Shown here: piece after piece, positions 1 through 6,747 of the stretch | Layout of the letters: each line of letters opens with the position of its first letter | How positions within the stretch are numbered: position 1 is the first letter of the stretch | Assembly: GCA_003535775.1 (NCBI GenBank) | Contig: DPYO01000205.1 | Coordinates: forward strand, 2,059-14,179 | From: Fidelibacterota bacterium | Lineage (GTDB): Bacteria > Fidelibacterota > Marinisomatia > Marinisomatales > UBA8229 | Direction of reading: 5' to 3' | DNA length: 12,121 nt | Translations under genes and position numbers: made by a program | Notes under the pieces: generated by a model | Told to the model about the DNA's origin: nothing | What the model saw: only the letters and a program-made list of their open reading frames with translations | Database searches by the model: none

Positions 1-242
1 CCGAAAGCATTATTTCATCCAAAACATTACGGGATAATTGCCCTTGTGCTTCCTGTGCAGGAGAAACGGATGTGTTTGGTAATATTTATAAAGGTCCCCC
101 AAAAATGAAAACAGAAACCAGTTATAAACTTACACAAATCGAATCGATTGGATATTACGGCTTGCGCCCACACTGGGGAGATCACCATGACACAGGAATT
201 TTTACTTTTAAACTTTTGAAAGCGCTGGGTGAAAATCTATGA
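1..242 (+). CDS. DUF971-domain protein, 3' end only
   Basis: The reading frame is open from the window edge to a TGA at 240-242, giving about 79 visible residues; the 5' end lies outside. The translation contains LRDNCPCASC near its start and YYGLRPHWGDHHDTGIFTF near its end. These match the DUF971 pattern: an LR.nCpCa.C motif, then a GxYalrxxWxDgHxtGiy motif close to the C terminus. DUF971 occurs as a short stand-alone protein, as the N-terminal domain of gamma-butyrobetaine hydroxylases, and as the C-terminal domain of Mrp/HCF101-type Fe-S cluster carrier ATPases. Because the domain ends the protein here, a stand-alone protein or an Mrp/HCF101-like fusion are both possible, while a hydroxylase is not. 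The cysteines in the first motif are intact. The family call is firm from motifs; the function is not settled by this fragment. Confidence 0.85.
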   Translation, partial: ESIISSKTLRDNCPCASCAGETDVFGNIYKGPPKMKTETSYKLTQIESIGYYGLRPHWGDHHDTGIFTFKLLKALGENL

Positions 243-285
243 TGAAGTGACATGAACAGGGGCAATCTATTATCCTATATCTTTT

Positions 286-320
286 AGGAGAGGACATATC
301 AACATATGTCCCTTTTCTCT
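286..320 (+). terminator. Hairpin with T-rich tail after the DUF971 gene
   Basis: GGACATAT (292-299) and ATATGTCC (304-311) form a perfect 8-bp inverted repeat around a four-base loop, CAAC. The stem can be lengthened outward by G-T and A-T pairs after one mismatch. It is followed by a pyrimidine run (312-320) and a further T-rich stretch to about 332. The position, 50 bases after a stop codon and 39 before the next start, fits a Rho-independent terminator. The stem is AT-rich and the T run is interrupted by C, so it would be a weak one; a protein-binding palindrome is the alternative. Confidence 0.45.
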
Positions 321-349
321 TATATTTTGTTTGACTTAAGAAATAACTA

Positions 350-1336
350 ATGTTGAAAAAAATTATTAATTATGCCCTCCTTTTTCAGGGTCTGATCCTA
401 ACAGGATGTGTTGAACATTTGATCACCGTACACGTCCACCAAGACGGTAAATATAAAATGCATATTGTAACAAAAGGTGATTCAACTGATGTATTTGATG
501 ACGATTTCCCGCACCCAAAACTAAATTCCATCTGGACTTCAACTCAACACAAGGAACAAAGCCAGAATTCTGAAGAAGAAATCTGGACATTGGAGACACA
601 GGGGCTCCTCTCCGGGATAACATTGTTTACAAAAGATTCATCCTCCTTTGTGCCCCTCCAGCATCCCATCACGGTAAAAAGGGAGGAAAACTGGATTTCA
701 ACAACCTATACCGTTCAGCAGATATTTAGAGGACGGGAAGTGTATCGAAAATATCCAAAATTCGGGGATTCTCTTCAGGATTCAGAAAAGGCTGACTCAA
801 TTCAATGGCTTCCAGAAGCAATGGTTTATGTTTGTTCACAGGCACTGAACAGGTTAAAATTTGATACCTCTATTCAGTTAGAATTAGGACTTCTAGAACG
901 AATTGACAACCACTTAAAAAATTATTTTATTCATGTTGAAACAATCAAGCTAATGGAAGAACTGGAACAGAATCGGTCGAAAATGCTGCAAACTGCACTA
1001 AGCCCTTTTCTGCAACAACTCCCTTTAGATTTTATCCAGAAAATGAGCCTGGCCATGGAGCCCTTTGCAGAAGAGATCCGTGTGACTCATGCTTTAAAGG
1101 ATGATCATTTTCAGTTCTCTCTGGTCCTGCCTGGAATGATTACAAAAACAAATGCTGATTCTGTTAAAGGGGACACCTTGAAGTGGGCTTTTGGACTCAA
1201 AGATTTTCTGAATGAGGACAAAGTGATTTTTTCGAAATCCGTTATTTATTCACAGACACAGTTTCAAAAACTGGTTTTGTTTGCAATCTTGGGGATTTGT
1301 ATCTTTTTAATCGTTCTTTTAAAATGGTATCGCTAG
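350..1336 (+). CDS. Lipoprotein with C-terminal membrane anchor, LppM/DUF3153-like architecture
   Basis: This 328-residue protein starts with a lipoprotein signal peptide: Lys3-Lys4, a hydrophobic core, then the lipobox LTGC at residues 17-20, with Cys20 as the lipidated residue. The mature part begins with beta-strand-like sequence (residues 22-40, containing a QDGKY turn). A mixed region with a helical, Glu/Leu-rich stretch follows around residues 180-235. The motif LPGMITKTNAD at 260-270, followed by a Trp at 279, resembles the pG-x-NAd...W pattern of LppM/DUF3153-type lipoproteins. A hydrophobic segment at about 307-324 is followed by KWYR, a typical single membrane anchor with a positive end. 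The resemblance to LppM-type proteins is my inference from architecture, and the function is unknown. The ATG at 350 has no strong Shine-Dalgarno, but it is the start that gives a clean lipoprotein signal. The next gene starts one base after the stop. Confidence 0.8.
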   Translation: MLKKIINYALLFQGLILTGCVEHLITVHVHQDGKYKMHIVTKGDSTDVFDDDFPHPKLNSIWTSTQHKEQSQNSEEEIWTLETQGLLSGITLFTKDSSSFVPLQHPITVKREENWISTTYTVQQIFRGREVYRKYPKFGDSLQDSEKADSIQWLPEAMVYVCSQALNRLKFDTSIQLELGLLERIDNHLKNYFIHVETIKLMEELEQNRSKMLQTALSPFLQQLPLDFIQKMSLAMEPFAEEIRVTHALKDDHFQFSLVLPGMITKTNADSVKGDTLKWAFGLKDFLNEDKVIFSKSVIYSQTQFQKLVLFAILGICIFLIVLLKWYR

Positions 1337-1337
1337 T

Positions 1338-1763
1338 ATGAGTCTTGTAAAAAACTGTATAATCCTGATCCTTCCTGTTTTTCTTATTGGAAAACCTCTT
1401 TTCAAAGATTCTCAACTTTTAGCCATGACACCTAATTATTTTTCCAGAGATCATTCTTCACCTACACTTCTGGGCGCAAATATTTATAAGACCAACAAAG
1501 GTCGAGTATTTCGCTTAGATATTCAGGCAGATCGAAACCGCTTTGACGAAGACCTTATTTTTGCATTTTCGGCCCTGTCGAATATGGGGCAGTATGCTAA
1601 ACGTCCATTCAAAAAATACATAGTTATAATACATTCTACTCAAAGGAAACAGCCTCCGCAAATTGCTGTGGGGAAAGTCCGCTGCAGTTTTGATTGTTTT
1701 ATCCGGCAGCATACAACATACCAGGAATGGAAAAGCAATTGTCTCCATTTCAAAGAAACATAA
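1338..1763 (+). CDS. Small exported or membrane-anchored protein of unknown function
   Basis: I do not recognise this 141-residue protein. It opens with MSLVKN and a hydrophobic stretch at about residues 7-19, which reads as a signal peptide or N-terminal anchor. The rest is soluble, with a basic middle (KGRVFRLDIQADRNRF, about 54-69). The C-terminal part carries three cysteines, C116, C120 and C135, around a Trp at 131. Clustered cysteines in an exported protein could form disulfides or bind metal; this is inference. The ATG lies one base after the stop of the lipoprotein gene, so the two are almost certainly co-transcribed and probably translationally coupled, which suggests they work together at the envelope. 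The 67 bases that follow (1764-1830) show no hairpin and no promoter I would defend. Confidence 0.65.
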   Translation: MSLVKNCIILILPVFLIGKPLFKDSQLLAMTPNYFSRDHSSPTLLGANIYKTNKGRVFRLDIQADRNRFDEDLIFAFSALSNMGQYAKRPFKKYIVIIHSTQRKQPPQIAVGKVRCSFDCFIRQHTTYQEWKSNCLHFKET

Positions 1764-1830
1764 TGTATCAGGATCATATAACTTCTTTTAAAGAGACAGT
1801 CTAGATGTTACTATTTTTACTTAAGATAAA

Positions 1831-3300
1831 ATGATGGATTTATTTCAAAAGATCCAGAAAGATTTTATTGGTCTTGATACAATGTATACCTTGGCCGATG
1901 GAAGAAAAACCCGCCGAGTTTATCTTGACTCAACTGCATCTACTCTCATGATGGGCGCCGCCCATAGTGCAGTCCAGGAATTTTATAATCACTATGCCAA
2001 TACTCATAGTTTACTTCATTTTTCTGCTAAAATATCGACTCAGGAATATCAATGGGCACATGACCGCGTGTTATCATTCCTGCAGGCTGACCAGGAAACC
2101 TACACCTGTTTTTTTACTGGAAGCGGAAGTACCGCCGGCATCAATAGACTTGCTCGGGTCTTCCGTAAGTACCATCCCGAACGGAAAATAGCGATTGTAT
2201 CACTTATGGAGCATCATTCAAATGACCTGCCCCATCGAAAATATTCCCAAAAAGTCATTCACATTCCTTTAGACAATCACGATGGCCAACCCGGCTGTAT
2301 AGACCTGGATTATTTGGAAAATGTCTTGAAAAGAAATCGCGGAAAGATCAAATATGTTGCAGTGACAGGGGTCAGCAATGTCACTGGAATTATCAACCCG
2401 ATCTATGATATTGCCGAATTAGCCCATAATCATGATACGTTCATAATAGTGGATGGTGCCCAAATGACTGCTCATTTACCTGTAAAAATTAGTGGACATA
2501 AAAATTCAAATCGAAATTTAGATGCCTTTATATTTTCCGGACATAAAACCTATGCACCTGGATCGCCCGGTGCTGTTATTTGCCGAAAAGACATCCTTCG
2601 GGAGATTGAACCGGAGGAAGTGGGTGGAGGGATGGTTGACAATGTCTTTCTCGATCGATATATCATTTCAAAAGAATTTCCCACCCGTGAAGAAGCAGGC
2701 ACTCCAAACATTGCAGGCGCTATCGGTCTGGCTGCTGTTCTGGAAGTCCTTGATACCATTGGAATGGATTTTATTTATAAGGTAGAATCCCAATTGATTA
2801 ATAATACGTTAAAACAGATCAAGCAAATTCCCAATGTGCAAATCTATGGTGAAACTGACTATTCCATCTGTCCTCGATCAGCTTGTATTTCTTTTAATAT
2901 CAAGGATATGGATCACGGCCTTGTAGCGGCAATTTTGAATGATTACCATAATATTGCCGTTCGGAATGAGTGCTTTTGCGCTCACCCTTATGTAAAAGAA
3001 ATGATCCTGGATGATCTTTTGGAAGCTACAACAAAAATAAATGAGGAGGATTTTGAGGATGCTTTTAAACTTAAGTCAGGAATGGTCCGGGCATCTTTTG
3101 GAATTTATAATACTGATGACGATGCAGAAGAATTAGTTAAAGCCATAAAAAATATTTCTGAAAATCGTGATTATTATGCTACCCTATACAGCCTAGATGA
3201 AAAGGGAAATTATGTACACTCTTCCTTTAAAATGAATGGACTTGAAGAATTTTCAATTAAATCCTATGTAGACCATTATGTAAATCAAAAACAGGTCTAA
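1831..3300 (+). CDS. Class V aminotransferase, cysteine desulfurase/selenocysteine lyase-like
   Basis: A 489-residue cytosolic PLP enzyme of the SufS/CsdA type, which removes sulfur from L-cysteine as an enzyme persulfide for Fe-S cluster or thio-cofactor synthesis. Visible motifs are YLDSTAST (31-38), TGSGSTAGIN (96-105), the EHHSND His pair at 127-132, the PLP-binding Asp208 in VDGAQ, the Schiff-base lysine K239 in SGHKTY, and the late VRASFGIYNT motif with Arg420. Cys383 in RNECFCAHP aligns with the catalytic cysteine of SufS (RTGHHCA). The protein is about 80 residues longer than SufS. The Cys383-Arg420 spacing is much wider than in SufS, and a tail of about 50 residues follows the fold. 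The start has two consecutive ATGs. No SufBCDE or IscU genes are adjacent. Membership in the fold is certain; desulfurase activity is likely but unproven, and another sulfur- or selenium-lyase role is possible. Confidence 0.85.
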   Translation: MMDLFQKIQKDFIGLDTMYTLADGRKTRRVYLDSTASTLMMGAAHSAVQEFYNHYANTHSLLHFSAKISTQEYQWAHDRVLSFLQADQETYTCFFTGSGSTAGINRLARVFRKYHPERKIAIVSLMEHHSNDLPHRKYSQKVIHIPLDNHDGQPGCIDLDYLENVLKRNRGKIKYVAVTGVSNVTGIINPIYDIAELAHNHDTFIIVDGAQMTAHLPVKISGHKNSNRNLDAFIFSGHKTYAPGSPGAVICRKDILREIEPEEVGGGMVDNVFLDRYIISKEFPTREEAGTPNIAGAIGLAAVLEVLDTIGMDFIYKVESQLINNTLKQIKQIPNVQIYGETDYSICPRSACISFNIKDMDHGLVAAILNDYHNIAVRNECFCAHPYVKEMILDDLLEATTKINEEDFEDAFKLKSGMVRASFGIYNTDDDAEELVKAIKNISENRDYYATLYSLDEKGNYVHSSFKMNGLEEFSIKSYVDHYVNQKQV

Positions 3301-3304
3301 TTAC

Positions 3305-3739
3305 TTGTCGGTATTTACACTTCTCTCCATTTTTTTATTATCATCTGAACCAGCCGATACGATCGAAAAACTGCCCATTGAGAGCTTCCTGGAAACAGTT
3401 AGAATTATCCATCACCCGGAAGAAATTATGTTTCAGGGCCGTGTGTACGATTTAGAACTTTTTGTTCATTTCCCTAAAGACAGCCTGGAATCTGTGAGCC
3501 TGTTTATAAGAACCGACACAACCAGCCGATACCAGGAAATCCCCATGAAATTGAACCGGGGACGCTATTCTGTCCGGTATGACCCTTCTGTTTTCCCCGG
3601 TTTGCTTCTCCAGTATTTTTTTGTTGTTCGCCTGAAAGACTATTCAATTTTTGCAACGCCCATTAATAACAATGGAGTTATCCAGCCTGTTATCCACAAA
3701 CTGATTAATCCCGTTGAATACTATAAAAAAGAATTCTGA
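3305..3739 (+). CDS. Small secreted protein of unknown function, TTG start
   Basis: This protein of about 144 residues has an N-terminal hydrophobic segment (residues 3-13, VFTLLSIFLLS) that reads as a signal peptide lacking the usual basic residues. The remainder alternates hydrophobic and polar residues (for example YDLELFVHFP and VSLFIRTDTT), suggesting a small beta-sandwich exported domain. No family is recognised. No ATG is available: an in-frame stop lies at 3281-3283, and the next in-frame Met codon is about 40 residues in and would remove the signal peptide. TTG at 3305 is therefore the best start, with only a weak AGG-containing stretch upstream. It lies 4 bases after the aminotransferase gene and 6 bases before ligA, so it belongs to that transcript. 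The frame stays open throughout and ends just before ligA, which supports a real gene. Confidence 0.65.
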   Translation: MSVFTLLSIFLLSSEPADTIEKLPIESFLETVRIIHHPEEIMFQGRVYDLELFVHFPKDSLESVSLFIRTDTTSRYQEIPMKLNRGRYSVRYDPSVFPGLLLQYFFVVRLKDYSIFATPINNNGVIQPVIHKLINPVEYYKKEF

Positions 3740-3745
3740 TTACTG

Positions 3746-5755
3746 ATGGATACGAATAACCAAATCCTGTCTCTACGGGATCAGCTCGTGGACCACAATT
3801 ACCGTTACTATGTATTGGACGATCCCATCATTTCGGATGACGAATACGACCGGCTCCTTCGTGAACTTGAACATTTGGAAAAACAACACCCTGACCTGAT
3901 TACCCCTGATTCACCCACTCAAAGAGTTGGTGCTCCGCCGTTATCCAACTTTGAGTCAATCCCTCATCAATTGCCCATGTTATCATTAGAAAATGCAATG
4001 AATAAAGAAGAAATCAGAGCCTTTGATAAACGATTAAAAAAAAAGATAGAAACGGATGAACCAATTGAATATGTCGCTGAACCAAAACTGGATGGCATCG
4101 GGATAGAATTAGTGTACGAAAATGGCATGTTCATTTCAGGTTCAACTCGCGGAGATGGGTTTACCGGAGAAAATATCACTCAAAATCTTCGAACAATCCA
4201 GAGTATCCCCCTGCGGTTAAGAACAGACGAATTACCAAGTCCTGATCTGCTTGAAGTTCGGGGGGAAGTATTTATTTCCAAAGTGGGATTTGAATCCCTC
4301 AACAGAACACGAGAAGAAAACGGCGAGTCTTTTTTTGTAAATCCACGCAATGCTGCCAGCGGGAGTCTGCGGCAATTGGATTCTTCAATCACTGCCAGCC
4401 GTCCCCTTTCCACCTACTGCTACCAGCCCGGTACTATACGTGATAAAGTTTACGAAACCCATCTTGAATTTTTGGAAGACCTGAAGAGGTGGGGGTTCCC
4501 TGTTAATCCAATGATCCAAAAAGTAAACGGGGTGGAAGAAGCTATTGAATACCACCTGGATATGGAAGATAAACGAAACAACTTGCCTTATGATATTGAC
4601 GGTACTGTAATGAAGATTAATTCACTTACCCTGCAGAAAGAAGTAGGCGTCCGGAGCCGTTCGCCACGCTGGGCAATCGCCAATAAATTTAAGGCTCAAC
4701 AAGTCACAACTGTGATACAGGACATCATGCCCCAGGTTGGGAGAACTGGTGCTGTAACACCAGTAGCCAGGTTGAATCCGGTATTTGTCGGAGGGGTTAC
4801 AGTAACCAATGCTACACTCCATAATCAGGATGAAATCAACCGAAAGGATATCCGGATAGGTGATACGGTAATTATTGAACGTGCTGGAGATGTTATCCCA
4901 AAGGTTGTGAAAGTGATTAATGAAAAACGACAGAATGACTCCAAACCTTATAGTCTTCCTGACTCATGCCCCAGTTGCGGACATAATGTGTATCGCCCAG
5001 AAGGTGAAGCGGTTGCCCGCTGTCAGAACTTGTCCTGTCCTGCACAAATGAAAGGACGGATAGAACATTTCGTCTCCAAAAATGCCCTAGACATTGATGG
5101 AATCGGAAACAAATTAGTAGACCAGCTAGTAGAAACCAACCTAGTTCAAACCGTAGATGATCTGTTCAAATTGACACTTGAAGATCTTATTCCGCTGGAA
5201 CGTATGGCAGATAAATCAGCCCGAAACACTATTAGTGCCATTGAGAGTTCAAAACAAACAGGTTTTGCCCGGTTCCTATACGCCCTTGGTATTCGAAACG
5301 TGGGTGAATACTTATCAAAAGTACTTGAAAAATATTACGAAGGCAATTTCCACCGTTTTATGTCTTCAAAGAAAGAAGAATTAGAATCCATCTTTGAGGT
5401 GGGCGGAATTGTTGCTGACGGAATTGTCCGATTCTGGTTAGACTCATGCAATCTAGATGTAGTAAATTCATGTTTTTCCCTGGGGGTAACATTGTCACCA
5501 GTAGAATCAAAAGGAAAGGACCAAGTGCTGGCAGGAAAAACTTTTGTGTTCACAGGCGTCTTAACAAAATTTACCCGAAAAGAAGCACAGGAATTAGTAG
5601 AATCCCTTGGGGGAAGGGCCAGCAGTTCTGTAAGTAAAAAGACCACTTTCATAATTTCGGGGCAATCAGCCGGATCCAAGATAACCAAAGCACAGGAATT
5701 TGGTGTTCCAATCTTGTCCGAAGATGAATTTCAAAAAATGATACATATGAATTAA
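3746..5755 (+). CDS. ligA: NAD-dependent DNA ligase LigA
   Basis: This 669-residue protein is full length for the family. It seals nicks in replication and repair using NAD+ as the AMP donor. Domains appear in the standard order. First is the NMN-binding Ia region (HNYRYYVLDDPIISDDEYD, 18-36). The adenylation domain has the nucleotide-accepting Lys114 in EPKLDG, then RGDG (135-138), RGE (172-174) and DGTVMKI (285-291). The OB fold follows (about 318-400). A four-cysteine zinc finger uses C408, C411, C426 and C431, then helix-hairpin-helix repeats (about 440-585). A C-terminal BRCT domain starts at GKTFVFTG (about 595-669). All key residues are present. The start has no clear Shine-Dalgarno, but the spacing to the previous stop is only 6 bases and the N terminus matches the family, so coupled translation is likely. 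The only small oddity is IG where many ligases have a hydrophobic residue and Ala right after KLDG. Confidence 0.98.
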   Translation: MDTNNQILSLRDQLVDHNYRYYVLDDPIISDDEYDRLLRELEHLEKQHPDLITPDSPTQRVGAPPLSNFESIPHQLPMLSLENAMNKEEIRAFDKRLKKKIETDEPIEYVAEPKLDGIGIELVYENGMFISGSTRGDGFTGENITQNLRTIQSIPLRLRTDELPSPDLLEVRGEVFISKVGFESLNRTREENGESFFVNPRNAASGSLRQLDSSITASRPLSTYCYQPGTIRDKVYETHLEFLEDLKRWGFPVNPMIQKVNGVEEAIEYHLDMEDKRNNLPYDIDGTVMKINSLTLQKEVGVRSRSPRWAIANKFKAQQVTTVIQDIMPQVGRTGAVTPVARLNPVFVGGVTVTNATLHNQDEINRKDIRIGDTVIIERAGDVIPKVVKVINEKRQNDSKPYSLPDSCPSCGHNVYRPEGEAVARCQNLSCPAQMKGRIEHFVSKNALDIDGIGNKLVDQLVETNLVQTVDDLFKLTLEDLIPLERMADKSARNTISAIESSKQTGFARFLYALGIRNVGEYLSKVLEKYYEGNFHRFMSSKKEELESIFEVGGIVADGIVRFWLDSCNLDVVNSCFSLGVTLSPVESKGKDQVLAGKTFVFTGVLTKFTRKEAQELVESLGGRASSSVSKKTTFIISGQSAGSKITKAQEFGVPILSEDEFQKMIHMN

Positions 5756-6306
5756 TGAAGTATTTTATAACCGTATTTTTTATTTTTTACCAATGTTTTG
5801 CAACTGAAAGTACATTACTAAAGATAGATCAAAATCTTTCCCTGGCACTTCAGGGATCCAACCAACATCCATTTTTAGATTTTACCATGGAAACTATAAA
5901 TCTTGCCTCACTGCCCTTTGAAGGGATTACCCTTCTTCAAACCTTAAACTTAGTAACAAGTACAGAAAAAGAAGCATTAATCACTACAATTCCTCTAACA
6001 GGTATTTTGGTAGGAGTGTTAAAATATTCAGTTGATCGAAAGCGGCCTGAACGCACTTATCACCCGAGGCTGTGGAATACTCGCATTACGCCATCTTTTC
6101 CCTCCGGTCATGCTGCGGTTTCATCAGGTTTTGCAACTGTTCTCTCATTAATTTATCCTGGATATTCTCCCTATGCCGTATTCTATGCTCTTCTCTCAGG
6201 ATATAGCCAGATTTATACGGGGAACCACTTTATTACAGATGTGCTCTCAGGTTGGCTTATTGGTTTTACCGTTGGTAATATTGCATATCAATCTACTGTG
6301 CCATAA
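5755..6306 (+). CDS. PAP2-family membrane phosphatase
   Basis: A 183-residue PAP2-type (lipid phosphatase) integral membrane protein. It would act on a phosphorylated lipid such as undecaprenyl pyrophosphate or phosphatidic acid at the outer face of the inner membrane. The three signature motifs are visible. They are K90-x6-RP (97-98), FPSGHA (115-120) with the catalytic-site His119, and S151-Q152...H158-x3-D162 in place of SR-x5-H-x3-D. The nucleophile His158 and Asp162 are intact, but the motif-3 Arg is Gln (codon CAG). The N terminus (1-16) is a signal peptide or first membrane segment, and further hydrophobic segments lie at about 50-65, 80-92, 122-135, 138-150 and 160-178. The ATG overlaps the ligA stop as TAATG, so translation is probably coupled to ligA. 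Its exact substrate cannot be read from sequence. Confidence 0.9.
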   Translation: MKYFITVFFIFYQCFATESTLLKIDQNLSLALQGSNQHPFLDFTMETINLASLPFEGITLLQTLNLVTSTEKEALITTIPLTGILVGVLKYSVDRKRPERTYHPRLWNTRITPSFPSGHAAVSSGFATVLSLIYPGYSPYAVFYALLSGYSQIYTGNHFITDVLSGWLIGFTVGNIAYQSTVP

Positions 6307-6352
6307 CCCAATGTTAAATTTTCCTTCACTCTAAAAATATTTCTTTTGATTC

Positions 6353-6382
6353 TTGAAAACTACTCCGGTGTGATACTATAAA
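6353..6382 (+). promoter_or_regulatory. Candidate sigma70-type promoter for the exporter unit
   Basis: TTGAAA (6353-6358) and TATAAA (6377-6382) each match the standard -35 and -10 hexamers at five of six positions, with an 18-base spacer. The pair sits in the 108-base gap before the 110-residue protein gene, 32 bases upstream of its ATG, which is a natural position. An AAGGA ribosome-binding site follows at 6401-6405. This predicts that the 6415-8437 unit has its own transcript apart from the ligA run. Confidence 0.5.
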
Positions 6383-6414
6383 AACTCATAACCCCACAAA
6401 AAGGAATTCTAGCC

Positions 6415-6747
6415 ATGATGAAAATTGAAGATATTGTTAATGACATTGTCCTGATTGTCCTGGATAATTATGAACCTCTAAAAGGACTAGGAATTAACGA
6501 AGACCGAATTTACGCCCATATAACCGGCTATGACGAGTTTGGAATATGGATGAAACATCCAAAATTCCGAATTCCCAAAGCAGATATTAATTCCACACCC
6601 AAAAAACCTAAATATCAAAATGTAACTGCTTCCATTTTAATTCCCTGGGGTTTTATTGCTTCAATCGTTCATTTCCCAAACGTTGAAGGGTTTGATTTTC
6701 CAAACCCTTTCGAAAAACATATTGGGTTTGAATCAGAAGTCAAATGA
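6415..6747 (+). CDS. Unrecognised 110-residue protein coupled to an ABC exporter
   Basis: I cannot name a family for this small protein. It has no signal peptide. The first half is a helix-like start (MMKIEDIVNDIVLIVLD) followed by a strand-rich middle (RIYAHITGYDEFGIWMKHP, about 31-49). A segment rich in Lys and Pro (about 54-66) comes next, then ASILIPWGFIASIVHFP (about 72-88), which could be buried beta strands rather than a membrane helix. The overall look is a small cytosolic beta-barrel-like domain; that is inference. AAGGA at 6401-6405 lies 9 bases before the first of two adjacent ATGs, which selects the start at 6415. Its TGA overlaps the ATG of the ABC ATPase by four bases (ATGA), so the two are translationally coupled and probably made in fixed proportion. 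A role in regulating or assisting the exporter is possible but unproven. Confidence 0.75.
   Translation: MMKIEDIVNDIVLIVLDNYEPLKGLGINEDRIYAHITGYDEFGIWMKHPKFRIPKADINSTPKKPKYQNVTASILIPWGFIASIVHFPNVEGFDFPNPFEKHIGFESEVK

Noticed and set aside
1600..1800. Possible frameshift near the end of the 141-residue gene
   Set aside because: Another frame stays open from about 1650 to 1793, but the annotated frame keeps a sensible C terminus with Trp and clustered Cys. Neither frame has a recognised homolog, so there is no ground for calling a break.
4741..4810. Short palindromes GGTGCTGTAACACC and GGTTACAGTAACC
   Set aside because: They fall in the conserved OB-fold region of ligA and are only 4-6 bp stems, as expected from codon composition.
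5335..5688. 117-residue minus-strand open frame
   Set aside because: It is antisense to the helix-hairpin-helix and BRCT region of ligA, which is fully conserved; the minus frame looks like random sequence.
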